A stretch of 5,239 bases of DNA from Nitrospira defluvii (GCA_016199015.1 JACQHN010000125.1:1-5239), one strand, 5' to 3'. Counted from the stretch's first letter, positions 1-5,239 are shown. The notes: a model not told the origin generated them from the letters alone. Translations and numbers: made by a program.

Positions 1-262
1 AGGCGATGCGCTGCACGGCGGGGGGAGCCGGCTTCTGGCGCTGTTGTTTATAAAACCAGTTCATACATTGGCTCGCAGCGGCGAAGGCCTGCTTGTCGGT
101 CTCGGCTTGTCGCTGGATATGTTGAGTGAAGCGGGCAAAGATATCGACGCTGGTCAACTGAGGCGCGGCCATCAGCGAGGTGACGGAGCTGGCCGTGACC
201 GAACAGAAGAGCATCCAGGCTGCGAAACATCTAGGGGCGAATCTGGTCTGCATTGGGTTCAT
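1..262 (-). CDS. Unrecognised exported protein, N-terminal 87 residues (runs off window)
   Basis: The frame is open from an ATG at 262-260 to the window edge with no stop in 87 codons, and an in-frame TGA lies directly before the ATG, so the start cannot be further upstream. The protein begins with a basic stretch (MNPMQTRFAPR) and a hydrophobic core (about residues 12-32). Possible signal-peptidase sites follow VTA (residue 24) or LMAA (residue 33), so a Sec signal peptide is likely. The mature part is polar, Gln- and Ala-rich and probably helical, with one Cys (66) and then a Pro-rich stretch (KPAPPAVQ). Codon third positions are GC-rich, as in the neighbouring genes, which supports coding. 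A second Met (residue 4) could also be the start; no strong Shine-Dalgarno precedes either. I do not recognise the family and assign no function. It is transcribed divergently from truD. Confidence 0.6.
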   Translation of the reverse strand, partial: MNPMQTRFAPRCFAAWMLFCSVTASSVTSLMAAPQLTSVDIFARFTQHIQRQAETDKQAFAAASQCMNWFYKQQRQKPAPPAVQRIA

Positions 263-300
263 TCAGGGATGATTGCTGAGGCAGAGCACCGCCTTGTACG

Positions 301-328
301 AGTATAACACGGGTGGTCGCCGTGACTA
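301..328 (-). promoter_or_regulatory. Candidate extended -10 promoter for the leftward exported-protein gene
   Basis: Read on the minus strand, TGT-TATACT (-10 hexamer at 306-301, five of six consensus bases, with an upstream TGn extension) is preceded after 16 bp by TAGTCA (328-323, four of six bases of TTGACA). Transcription would begin near 294, about 30 bases before the ATG at 262. This is a prediction from motif match and spacing only. Confidence 0.45.
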
Positions 329-331
329 CCC
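311..331. repeat. Imperfect inverted repeat / hairpin in the divergent promoter region
   Basis: GGGTGGTC (311-318) and GACTACCC (324-331) form an 8-bp stem, with one G-U pair if transcribed rightward, around a 5-base loop. No T-run follows on either strand, so it is not a typical intrinsic terminator. It overlaps the candidate -35 element of the leftward promoter and could be an operator or an RNA hairpin, or have no function. Confidence 0.35.
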
Positions 332-363
332 ATCGTCGGCAATTGTGACCCATCACACATGAT

Positions 364-368
364 AAGGA
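364..368 (+). promoter_or_regulatory. Ribosome binding site that sets the truD start
   Basis: AAGGA directly abuts the ATG at 369 but lies 6 bases before the ATG at 375. Normal Shine-Dalgarno spacing therefore favours the second ATG as the start. Confidence 0.6.
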
Positions 369-374
369 ATGCTC

Positions 375-1427
375 ATGCCAACCCTTTCCTGGCTCGATGA
401 AACGTTGCCCTACCTGACCGCCGCGGTTCCCGCGCTCGGCGGCCGGATTCGCAGTACTCCGGAAGATTTTTGTGTCGAAGAACGACCGCTCTACCTGCCC
501 TGCGGAGAGGGAGAACATCTGTATATTCGAGTGACGAAGCGAGGTCTGTCCACGCCGGATCTCCTGCTGCGACTCTCTTCTCAACTCCATGTGAGAGCTC
601 AATCCATCGGGGTGGCCGGGCTGAAGGATGCCCAGGCCGTCACGACGCAGATGATTTCATTACAGGGCGTAAAGGCAGAGGCGGTGGCGGCGTTGCCCAC
701 TGACGAGCGCTTGCTCGCCCTGGACATATTGGGACGCCACCGCAATCGACTCCGGAAGGGACACCATGCGGGCAATCATTTCCGCTTGGTGATACGGGAT
801 GTCAACGAAGGAGCCGAGGACCACTTGCGACAGCTGTTCGACGAGTTACTACGCCGTGGCGCGCCGAACTACTTCGGCCCCCAACGGCAAGGACGATCGG
901 GGACAAATTTTCAATTGGGTGCCGAGTTGCTGCTGGACGCCGCGCGTCGCAACAAGATGAGCCGCGCCAAGCGCATGTGGTTCATGAATACCTATCAATC
1001 CCACGTGTTCAATCATATCGTTGCGAAACGGATCGAAAGTATCGACCGGGTGTTTCTCGGCGACTGGGCCATGAAGACGGAGAATGGGGCCTGCTTTCTC
1101 GTAGAGCAGCCTGAGGTGGAGCAGCCACGCGCCGATCGGTTTGAGATCAGCCCCACCGGGCCGCTCTTCGGTTCCCGTGCGCCTTGGGCGACGGGCTTCC
1201 CTGGAGACATTGAACAAGCCGTGGTGGCCGACCTCGGGAGCACCCCGGAGTTATTGTCGAAAGCGGGGTCCGAATGCGGATTCCGCGGCGAACGGCGGGC
1301 TCTCAGAATCCGTCTCAATGCGCTCACCTGGTCACTTGAAGGCTCTGTGTTGACCATGGCCTTTTGGCTGCCTCCCGGTTCTTATGCCACGAGTGTGCTC
1401 CGAGAAGTCGTGAAAACTAGTCCGTAG
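375..1427 (+). CDS. truD: tRNA pseudouridine(13) synthase TruD
   Basis: TruD isomerises uridine 13 of certain tRNAs (tRNA-Glu in E. coli) to pseudouridine in the cytoplasm. The predicted protein is 350 residues, close to the 349 of E. coli TruD. Family motifs occur in order: an N-terminal segment with STPEDFCVEE; GLKDAQAVTTQ at 82-92 with the catalytic Asp at 85; RKGHHAGN near 127-134; NYFGPQRQG at 165-173; SPTGPLFG at 259-266; RRALRI near 307-312; and the C-terminal FWLPPGSYATSVLREVV at 330-346. Together these cover the catalytic core and the TRUD-specific insertion domain, and nothing looks truncated. The start at 375 is chosen over 369 because of Shine-Dalgarno spacing. The next gene follows after 75 bases with no terminator between, so co-transcription is possible, but no functional link to arginine metabolism is evident. 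No convincing truD promoter was found. Confidence 0.95.
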   Translation: MPTLSWLDETLPYLTAAVPALGGRIRSTPEDFCVEERPLYLPCGEGEHLYIRVTKRGLSTPDLLLRLSSQLHVRAQSIGVAGLKDAQAVTTQMISLQGVKAEAVAALPTDERLLALDILGRHRNRLRKGHHAGNHFRLVIRDVNEGAEDHLRQLFDELLRRGAPNYFGPQRQGRSGTNFQLGAELLLDAARRNKMSRAKRMWFMNTYQSHVFNHIVAKRIESIDRVFLGDWAMKTENGACFLVEQPEVEQPRADRFEISPTGPLFGSRAPWATGFPGDIEQAVVADLGSTPELLSKAGSECGFRGERRALRIRLNALTWSLEGSVLTMAFWLPPGSYATSVLREVVKTSP

Positions 1428-1434
1428 CCCTTGC

Positions 1435-1463
1435 ACGTCATCTCTCCCGACAGATGGTAGAAT
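1435..1463 (+). promoter_or_regulatory. Candidate extended -10 promoter upstream of the ornithine cyclodeaminase gene
   Basis: TGG-TAGAAT puts a five-of-six -10 hexamer at 1458-1463 with a TGn extension. Seventeen bases upstream, ACGTCA (1435-1440) matches only three of six -35 bases, which is tolerable for an extended -10 promoter. Transcription would start near 1470, giving a leader of about 33 bases. It would let the two arginine genes be expressed independently of truD. Confidence 0.35.
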
Positions 1464-1489
1464 TTGAGCAGGAGTATGGAGCGGATTGT

Positions 1490-1495
1490 AGGAGG
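1490..1495 (+). promoter_or_regulatory. Strong ribosome binding site that sets the cyclodeaminase start
   Basis: A perfect AGGAGG lies 7 bases before the ATG at 1503. The same frame is open from a TTG at 1464 and an ATG at 1476, but neither has a well-placed Shine-Dalgarno and the extra residues match no family N-terminus that I know, so 1503 is taken as the start. Confidence 0.85.
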
Positions 1496-1502
1496 TCCGG
1501 TT

Positions 1503-2747
1503 ATGACAGGCTCGCAAGAAACAGTTTTCCTACAGGGCCACATCATCGATTCACTGATCCTGGCGAAAGTCCTGGACACAATTTTGATGATGGGCGGTAC
1601 CTTTGACCTGCAGGATGTGAAAATCGGTGCGACCAGGGATGCAGCGTCTCAGGCGCGGATCGTCGTACGGGCGCCGTCCAGCCGCCTGTTGGCGGAGATT
1701 CTGCGGGCCGTCCAGCCCCATGGCGCCGCCATCGAACGTGAAGGGGATTGCCGATTTGAGCCGGCTCCGGCGGCGGGGGTGTTTCCCGAGGAGTTCTATG
1801 CGACGACGCATCTTCCGACCCAGATTCGTCTCGATGGCGAGTGGGTGGAGGTCGAGGGCATGGAGATGGATCTCGGCATCTGTGTCGATCCGGCGAAAGC
1901 TCGCGCTCGAACCGTTCCCATGGGAGCCGTGACCGCGGGCGAACTAATCGTGACCGGCCGAGACGGCATCAGGGTTACGCCGCTCGCCCGTCCGACTGAG
2001 CGCGATGTGTTTGGATTCATGGAATCCGTGGTGTCGTCGGAACGTCCACATCAACCGGTCATTGCCGATATCGCCCGGCGGATGCAGAAGTTGCGTGAGT
2101 GGCATCAGCAGGGCCACGCCGGCGCAAAGGTGCTGCTGGCAGGCGGGCCGGCCATCGTGCATGCCGGAGGTCGAGATGCGTTGGCCTGGCTGATCGAGGC
2201 TGGCTACATTCAACTATTGTTCTGCGGCAATGCCTTGGCCGCTCACGATATGGAGGCTGGTCTCTACGGCACGTCCCTCGGCTATGGGTTGGCCGCCGGC
2301 CGTTCGGTGCCCCATGGCCATGAACATCATCTTCGGACCATCAATCGTATTCGCGCCATCGGGAGCATTCAGGAGGCGGTGCGGTCCGGGGTCGTGACCG
2401 ATGGGATCATGGCGGCGTGCGTGCGGCGCGAGGTGAAGATGGTCATGGCGGGAACCATTCGCGACGATGGTCCGCTCCCTGGGGTGATCACGGATTCGAT
2501 GGAGGCCCAGCAGGCCATGCGCGCGGAAATTCACGGGGTCGGACTCGCTCTGTTGGTGGCGTCCACGCTCCATGCGATTGCCACCGGCAATTTGTTGCCG
2601 GCCACCATTCCCACCGTCTGCGTCGACGTGAATCCGGCGGTTCCGACGAAATTGGCCGACCGTGGAAGTTTCCAAGCCGTTGGCCTCGTCATGGATGCCG
2701 CCTCGTTTCTCACAGAACTCGCGCGCGAACTCGGGTGGCGTCCATGA
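1503..2747 (+). CDS. Ornithine cyclodeaminase of the AgrE/ArgZ (LOR/SDH, TIGR00300) family, stand-alone form
   Basis: The 414-residue protein has the hallmarks of the family formerly named LOR/SDH bifunctional conserved domain. It corresponds to the C-terminal half of cyanobacterial AgrE/ArgZ and to the archaeal-type ornithine cyclodeaminases, which convert L-ornithine to L-proline plus ammonia. Visible landmarks are an N-terminal domain (GHIIDSLILAKVLD at 12-25; EEFYATTHLPTQIRLDGEW at 96-114; MDLGICVD at 122-129) and a C-terminal Rossmann-like domain. The latter carries GPAIVHAGG (215-223), GNALAAHDME (242-251), GHEHHLRTIN (272-281), AGTIRDDGPLPGVITD (316-331), HAIATGNLLP (357-366) and DVNPAVPTKLADRGS (375-389). 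It is unrelated to the mu-crystallin-type cyclodeaminase. As I recall, NAD was reported in the AgrE domain, while some databases call the family nickel-pincer dependent; this cannot be settled here. Its stop overlaps the next start by four bases, implying coupled translation with an arginine dihydrolase that would supply its substrate. The family is secure; the ornithine reaction is inferred from homologues. Confidence 0.85.
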   Translation: MTGSQETVFLQGHIIDSLILAKVLDTILMMGGTFDLQDVKIGATRDAASQARIVVRAPSSRLLAEILRAVQPHGAAIEREGDCRFEPAPAAGVFPEEFYATTHLPTQIRLDGEWVEVEGMEMDLGICVDPAKARARTVPMGAVTAGELIVTGRDGIRVTPLARPTERDVFGFMESVVSSERPHQPVIADIARRMQKLREWHQQGHAGAKVLLAGGPAIVHAGGRDALAWLIEAGYIQLLFCGNALAAHDMEAGLYGTSLGYGLAAGRSVPHGHEHHLRTINRIRAIGSIQEAVRSGVVTDGIMAACVRREVKMVMAGTIRDDGPLPGVITDSMEAQQAMRAEIHGVGLALLVASTLHAIATGNLLPATIPTVCVDVNPAVPTKLADRGSFQAVGLVMDAASFLTELARELGWRP

Positions 2748-3544
2748 GCCGGCTGTTGGTCTGTCCGCCGGACTATTTCCAGATCGACTACGAAATCAAT
2801 CCCTGGATGCGGCGCACGAACGCCGTAGACCCGGCGCGCGCAGTCGGCCAGTGGCACGCGCTGATGGACGTCTTGGTCCATGACGTCGGGGCAGGGATCG
2901 AAGAGATTCGGCCTGTCCAAGGGCTGCCGGATATGGTCTTCACGGCCAATGCGGGGGTGGTGGTCGGTCGCCGCGCGCTGGTGAGCCGGTTCCGTTACCC
3001 GGAGCGGCAACGAGAGGAAGTTTACTTCGAACGGTGGTTTCGCGAGCAGGGCTATGAGGTGTTGACGCTCGACAAGAGCCTCTACTTCGAAGGGGCCGGC
3101 GACCTCTTGGGATTTTCGGATACGTGGTTCGGCGGGTATCGGCAGCGGTCGGATATTCGGGCTTTCCCCCGACTGGGCGAGATATTCCAGCGGGAAATCA
3201 TTCCCCTCGAATTGATCGATAGCCGGTTCTATCATCTGGATACCTGCTTTTGTCCGCTCAGCGGCGGTGAGCTGCTCTACTTTCCCGCGGCGTTCGACTC
3301 CTACGGTCAAGCGGCCATTGCGCAACGGATTCCGGAAGCGCGCGGGTTGGTCGTACCCGAGGAAGAAGCGTTGCGATTCGCCTGTAATGCCGTCTGCGTC
3401 GGGAAGCACGTGGTGATCCCGGCCGGTTGTCCTCGTACGACGCAGCGCTTGGAGGCTCGCGGCTATCGCACGTACGCCGTTCAATTGGACGAATTTATGA
3501 AGTCCGGCGGCGCAGCCAAGTGTCTGACACTCGCCCTCGACTGA
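2744..3544 (+). CDS. Arginine dihydrolase, ArgZ/AgrE N-terminal type (guanidino-group hydrolase, amidinotransferase fold)
   Basis: The 266-residue protein belongs to the guanidino-modifying alpha/beta-propeller superfamily, cytoplasmic and with no signal peptide. It contains INPWM with Asn19; LPDMVFTANAG with Asp63 and Asn69; FEGAGD with Glu116 and Asp120; YHLDT with His164; and AAKCLT with the nucleophile Cys260. These line up closely with the residues I recall for Synechocystis ArgZ (Asn22, Asn71, His168, Cys264). Asn69 in FTANA is the telling position: ArgZ and succinylarginine dihydrolase AstB have Asn there, whereas deiminases and dimethylargininases have an acidic residue. The likely reaction is L-arginine to L-ornithine, CO2 and two ammonia. 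The ATGA overlap with the ornithine cyclodeaminase gene supports this, as the product is that enzyme's substrate. No clear Shine-Dalgarno precedes the start, so translation probably depends on coupling. Automated annotation may call it dimethylarginine dimethylaminohydrolase, which I consider less likely. Confidence 0.85.
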   Translation: MSRLLVCPPDYFQIDYEINPWMRRTNAVDPARAVGQWHALMDVLVHDVGAGIEEIRPVQGLPDMVFTANAGVVVGRRALVSRFRYPERQREEVYFERWFREQGYEVLTLDKSLYFEGAGDLLGFSDTWFGGYRQRSDIRAFPRLGEIFQREIIPLELIDSRFYHLDTCFCPLSGGELLYFPAAFDSYGQAAIAQRIPEARGLVVPEEEALRFACNAVCVGKHVVIPAGCPRTTQRLEARGYRTYAVQLDEFMKSGGAAKCLTLALD

Positions 3545-3564
3545 TTCCTGCTCGGCGTGTCTGC

Positions 3565-3921
3565 CTACCGCGTTCGAAAGAGAAATGACAGATACAGACC
3601 GGCGATGGCCGTGGTGGTGAGCTCAATCGTGAGCAGCATTCGACTGACGATTGCGTCTGGTTGTGGCGGCGAGAGAATGAAATGAAACCCGAGGAAGGCG
3701 GCCGGTTGTGAGGGAGGGGATTCCCATGGTGGCATCAGGATGGAGGCCACCAGCACCGTCACCATGCCGTACAGAATGTTCAGGTTCAGTTGCTCTGTCG
3801 TCGACGTGCTTTTCTTCGGAGCAGCAGCCGGTGGGACGTGGGATTCGAGCGCGGCGCCGCAATCGGTGCAGTACCGGTTGATCTCAGGAAGGGCACGTCC
3901 GCAGGAAGGACAGGGTTTCAT
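3565..3921 (-). CDS. Zinc-ribbon membrane protein, function unknown
   Basis: The 118-residue protein opens with a four-cysteine zinc ribbon (CPSC at 4-7 and CTDC at 18-21), then a Pro/Ala/Ser-rich linker. Two hydrophobic segments follow (about 48-65 and 93-114) that should be membrane spans. Between them is a short loop containing PPW (64-66) and GFHFILSPP (78-86). The chain ends in a basic RTR. The ATG at 3921 is preferred because the product then starts MKPCPSCG, typical of these proteins; a TTG at 3936 would add five residues. It converges on the arginine dihydrolase gene with only 20 bases between the stop codons and no visible terminator, and is divergent from gpsA. The membrane topology and zinc binding are predictions, and no partner or substrate can be named. 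Confidence 0.75.
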   Translation of the reverse strand: MKPCPSCGRALPEINRYCTDCGAALESHVPPAAAPKKSTSTTEQLNLNILYGMVTVLVASILMPPWESPPSQPAAFLGFHFILSPPQPDAIVSRMLLTIELTTTAIAGLYLSFLFRTR

Positions 3922-3985
3922 GACAGAGATTCCCAATGGAGCCTGCAGCCTAACGCGAGTGCAGGAGGAATTCCAGCGGCAAGAT

Positions 3986-3995
3986 CAGATATCTG
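3986..3995. repeat. 10-bp perfect palindrome in the divergent intergenic region
   Basis: CAGATATCTG is a perfect palindrome between the zinc-ribbon gene (leftward) and gpsA (rightward), about 40 bases upstream of the gpsA -35 element. It could be a regulator half-site pair or chance. The rest of the 3922-4032 region holds only other short palindromes (GGAATTCC at 3967-3974) and no recognisable gene or promoter. Confidence 0.2.
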
Positions 3996-4032
3996 CTGAG
4001 TCGATGAAGATGAAGCCGTGCGGATCGATTCG

Positions 4033-4062
4033 TTGACAGCTTTCAAAGCCCCTTCCTATAAT
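4033..4062 (+). promoter_or_regulatory. Consensus sigma-70 promoter for gpsA-larB
   Basis: TTGACA (4033-4038) and TATAAT (4057-4062) both match the consensus at all six bases, separated by 18 bp. Transcription should start near 4069-4070. The exact match suggests strong constitutive expression, and it is the clearest regulatory signal in the window. Confidence 0.88.
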
Positions 4063-4070
4063 CCGCGTCC

Positions 4071-4139
4071 ATGAGGTGCATATTATTCATCGCAGCGTCG
4101 GAATGGCCGCAAAGCCCCACGGTGTTGGAGCGGCCATGA
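4071..4139 (+). CDS. Possible 22-residue leader peptide, translationally coupled to gpsA
   Basis: An ATG at 4071, one or two bases after the predicted transcription start, opens a 22-codon frame (MRCILFIAASEWPQSPTVLE then RP). Its TGA at 4137-4139 overlaps the gpsA ATG at 4136 as ATGA. There is no room for a Shine-Dalgarno, so it would be translated as a leaderless message. It resembles no known attenuator peptide: there is no run of one amino acid and no obvious hairpin pair. It may simply be a fortuitous frame. Confidence 0.3.
   Translation: MRCILFIAASEWPQSPTVLERP
4126..4130 (+). promoter_or_regulatory. Ribosome binding site that sets the gpsA start
   Basis: TGGAG lies 5 bases before the ATG at 4136. 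In-frame starts further upstream (GTG at 4076, ATG at 4103) lack a comparable site, and the GTG falls too close to the predicted transcription start. Confidence 0.7.
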
Positions 4140-5161
4140 CGGTTTCATCCATTCAACGCGTAGCAGTTATTGGCGCGGGAGCGTGGGGAACGGCTTTGGC
4201 TCGGCACCTGGCCGGGAAGCAGATTCCTGTCCGACTGTGGGCCCACGAGCCCGATGTCGTCCGGGGAATCGAAAGCCGGCACGAGAACCACCTGTTTTTA
4301 CCGGGGGTCTCTCTTCCTGCGACGTTGTCCGCGACGAACAGTCTGTCGGAAGCCGTGGCGGGATCCGATTGCCTGATCTTTGCCGTGCCCTCGCATGTAG
4401 CCAGACCTGTTCTTCAACGGATCGCAACGCTACTCCCGCAGCCGATCCCACTGATCAGTGCCACAAAAGGAATTGAAGAAGACACGCTCGACCTCATCAC
4501 GCAGGTCATGCAGGATATGCTGCCGGCGCATATGCATGGGTCTTTGATGGTGTTGTCGGGGCCGAGCTTTGCGACCGAAGTCAGTCGCGGGCAACCGACC
4601 GCGCTCTGTCTCGCCGGACAGGATGCCCGAGTCGTGAAGACCATCCAGGGTCTCTTCATGACGCCGAATTTCCGAGTCTATGCGGACGATGACCTGATCG
4701 GCGTGCAACTCGGCGGCGCGTTGAAAAACGTGATGGCCTTGGCTGCCGGTGTGGTCGATGGGCTTGAGCTCGGGCATAACGCCCGGGCCGCGCTCATTAC
4801 CCGAGGGTTGACCGAGATGGTTCGGCTTGGGGTGGCAATGGGCGCCGATGCGCGCACCTTCTACGGGCTGTCCGGGGTCGGCGATCTCATCCTCACGTGC
4901 ACCGGCCCGCTGAGCCGCAATCACTCGGTGGGGGTGCGGCTAGGAAAGGGTGAACGCCTCGATGCCATTCTTGCCAGCATGCAGGCGGTGGCGGAAGGCG
5001 TGCGGACAGCAAAAGCGGCGCTGGGGCTCGCCCTGCGGTGTGGCGTGGACATGCCGATCGTGCGTGAAGTGAATGCGGTGCTCTTTGCCGACAAATCGTG
5101 CCGTCAGGCGGTCGGCGACCTCATGGAACGCGAAGCCAAGGAGGAGAAAAGCCTGTCATGA
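4136..5161 (+). CDS. gpsA: Glycerol-3-phosphate dehydrogenase [NAD(P)+]
   Basis: GpsA reduces dihydroxyacetone phosphate to sn-glycerol-3-phosphate with NAD(P)H in the cytoplasm, supplying the backbone for phospholipid synthesis. The 341-residue product is close to the 339 of E. coli GpsA. Seen in the sequence are the N-terminal Rossmann motif VIGAGAWGTALA (11-22, GxGxxG), FLPG in the substrate-side loop (54-57), FAVPSH (82-87), ISATKGIE (107-114), SGPSFA (141-146), GGALKNV with the catalytic Lys at 197, GLSGVGDLILTC (244-255) and SRNHSVG (260-266, nucleotide binding). All key motifs are intact. The ATG at 4136 is chosen because it has a well-spaced Shine-Dalgarno and leaves only ten residues before the first beta strand; upstream in-frame starts would add a tail of 10 or 20 residues. 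It is driven by the consensus promoter just upstream and overlaps the following gene by four bases. Confidence 0.96.
   Translation: MTVSSIQRVAVIGAGAWGTALARHLAGKQIPVRLWAHEPDVVRGIESRHENHLFLPGVSLPATLSATNSLSEAVAGSDCLIFAVPSHVARPVLQRIATLLPQPIPLISATKGIEEDTLDLITQVMQDMLPAHMHGSLMVLSGPSFATEVSRGQPTALCLAGQDARVVKTIQGLFMTPNFRVYADDDLIGVQLGGALKNVMALAAGVVDGLELGHNARAALITRGLTEMVRLGVAMGADARTFYGLSGVGDLILTCTGPLSRNHSVGVRLGKGERLDAILASMQAVAEGVRTAKAALGLALRCGVDMPIVREVNAVLFADKSCRQAVGDLMEREAKEEKSLS
5139..5144 (+). promoter_or_regulatory. Ribosome binding site for the larB-like gene, inside the gpsA 3' end
   Basis: A perfect AGGAGG in the last codons of gpsA stands 13 bases before the ATG at 5158. The spacing is longer than ideal, but with the ATGA overlap it should support coupled translation. 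Confidence 0.5.
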
Positions 5162-5239
5162 ATCAGGACCAACTACAGGCGTTACTCACCCAAGTCCAGC
5201 GTGGTGTCCTCGACGTGCCGGATGCGCTGCATCAGTTGC
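5158..5239 (+). CDS. larB: Probable LarB, nickel-pincer cofactor biosynthesis protein (N-terminal 27 residues, runs off window)
   Basis: Only 27 codons are visible (MNQDQLQALLTQVQRGVLDV then PDALHQL). The helical pattern LLxxVxxGxxxxxxALxxL is typical of the N-terminus of LarB, a protein with a PurE-like domain. LarB carboxylates and hydrolyses nicotinic acid adenine dinucleotide in the first step towards the nickel-pincer nucleotide used by lactate racemase LarA and related enzymes. The ATG overlaps the gpsA stop as ATGA, indicating one transcript. The diagnostic catalytic domain is outside the window, so the call rests on a short pattern; other proteins that start with a similar helix cannot be excluded. 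Confidence 0.6.
   Translation, partial: MNQDQLQALLTQVQRGVLDVPDALHQL

Noticed and set aside
48..230. A minus-strand 60-codon frame starting at 230
   Set aside because: It is out of frame with the signal-peptide protein in the same place and has no features of its own.
44..307. A plus-strand 87-codon frame at the left end
   Set aside because: It overlaps the minus-strand frame that has a signal peptide, and its own product is low-complexity with no family features or Shine-Dalgarno.
323..355. Direct repeat-like pair TGACTACCCATC and TGACCCATC upstream of truD
   Set aside because: It is only two copies, imperfect and short, and cannot be told from chance.
2214..2675. A 153-codon minus-strand frame within the cyclodeaminase gene
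   Set aside because: It is antisense to the most conserved part of that protein and looks like a composition artefact.
2417..2743. Upstream extension of the arginine dihydrolase frame to 2417
   Set aside because: This stretch lies inside the conserved cyclodeaminase C-terminus; the homologous protein starts at the ATGA overlap at 2744.
2531..3484. A 317-codon open frame on the minus strand across the arginine dihydrolase gene
   Set aside because: It is antisense to a gene with intact active-site motifs, resembles no family, and is expected from high G+C codon use.
3545..3564. Possible bidirectional terminator between the convergent stop codons
   Set aside because: The 20-base gap contains no inverted repeat or T-run.
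3942..3965. Inverted repeat CCTGCA...TGCAGG as a possible terminator or hairpin
   Set aside because: A 6-bp stem with a 12-base loop and no T-run is too weak to support a call.
4430..4924. A 164-codon minus-strand frame within gpsA
   Set aside because: It lies wholly opposite conserved GpsA motifs and has no recognisable protein features.

Overview
The window is about 58-60 % G+C by eye, tightly packed and strongly bacterial. It reads like a chromosomal segment of a Nitrospira-type bacterium (Nitrospirota) or a relative. That assignment is inference from gene content and protein style, because no rRNA or other lineage marker is present. No tRNA, rRNA, CRISPR array, insertion sequence or phage gene was seen.

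Layout. (1) Positions 1-262, minus strand: the N-terminal part of an unrecognised exported protein that runs off the left edge. A plausible extended -10 promoter and a hairpin-forming dyad lie between it and the next gene. (2) 375-1427, plus: tRNA pseudouridine-13 synthase TruD. (3) 1503-2747 and 2744-3544, plus: two genes overlapping by ATGA. The first encodes a stand-alone LOR/SDH-type ornithine cyclodeaminase (the AgrE/ArgZ C-terminal family). The second encodes a guanidino-modifying alpha/beta-propeller enzyme with the active-site residues of an ArgZ-type arginine dihydrolase. (4) 3565-3921, minus, convergent: a small zinc-ribbon protein with two membrane segments. (5) 4033-5161, plus: a fully consensus sigma-70 promoter, a possible 22-codon leaderless leader ORF, and glycerol-3-phosphate dehydrogenase GpsA. 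GpsA overlaps by ATGA the first 27 codons of what looks like larB, which runs off the right edge.

How the genes work together. The central pair would convert arginine to ornithine, CO2 and two ammonia, and then ornithine to proline and a third ammonia. Cyanobacteria do this with one fused protein (AgrE/ArgZ: dihydrolase first, cyclodeaminase second). Here the two activities are separate, translationally coupled genes in the opposite order. LarB makes the first intermediate of the nickel-pincer nucleotide cofactor. Its location a few genes from the cyclodeaminase may be chance, or may bear on that family's debated cofactor. The remaining genes (tRNA modification, phospholipid precursor synthesis) are ordinary housekeeping.
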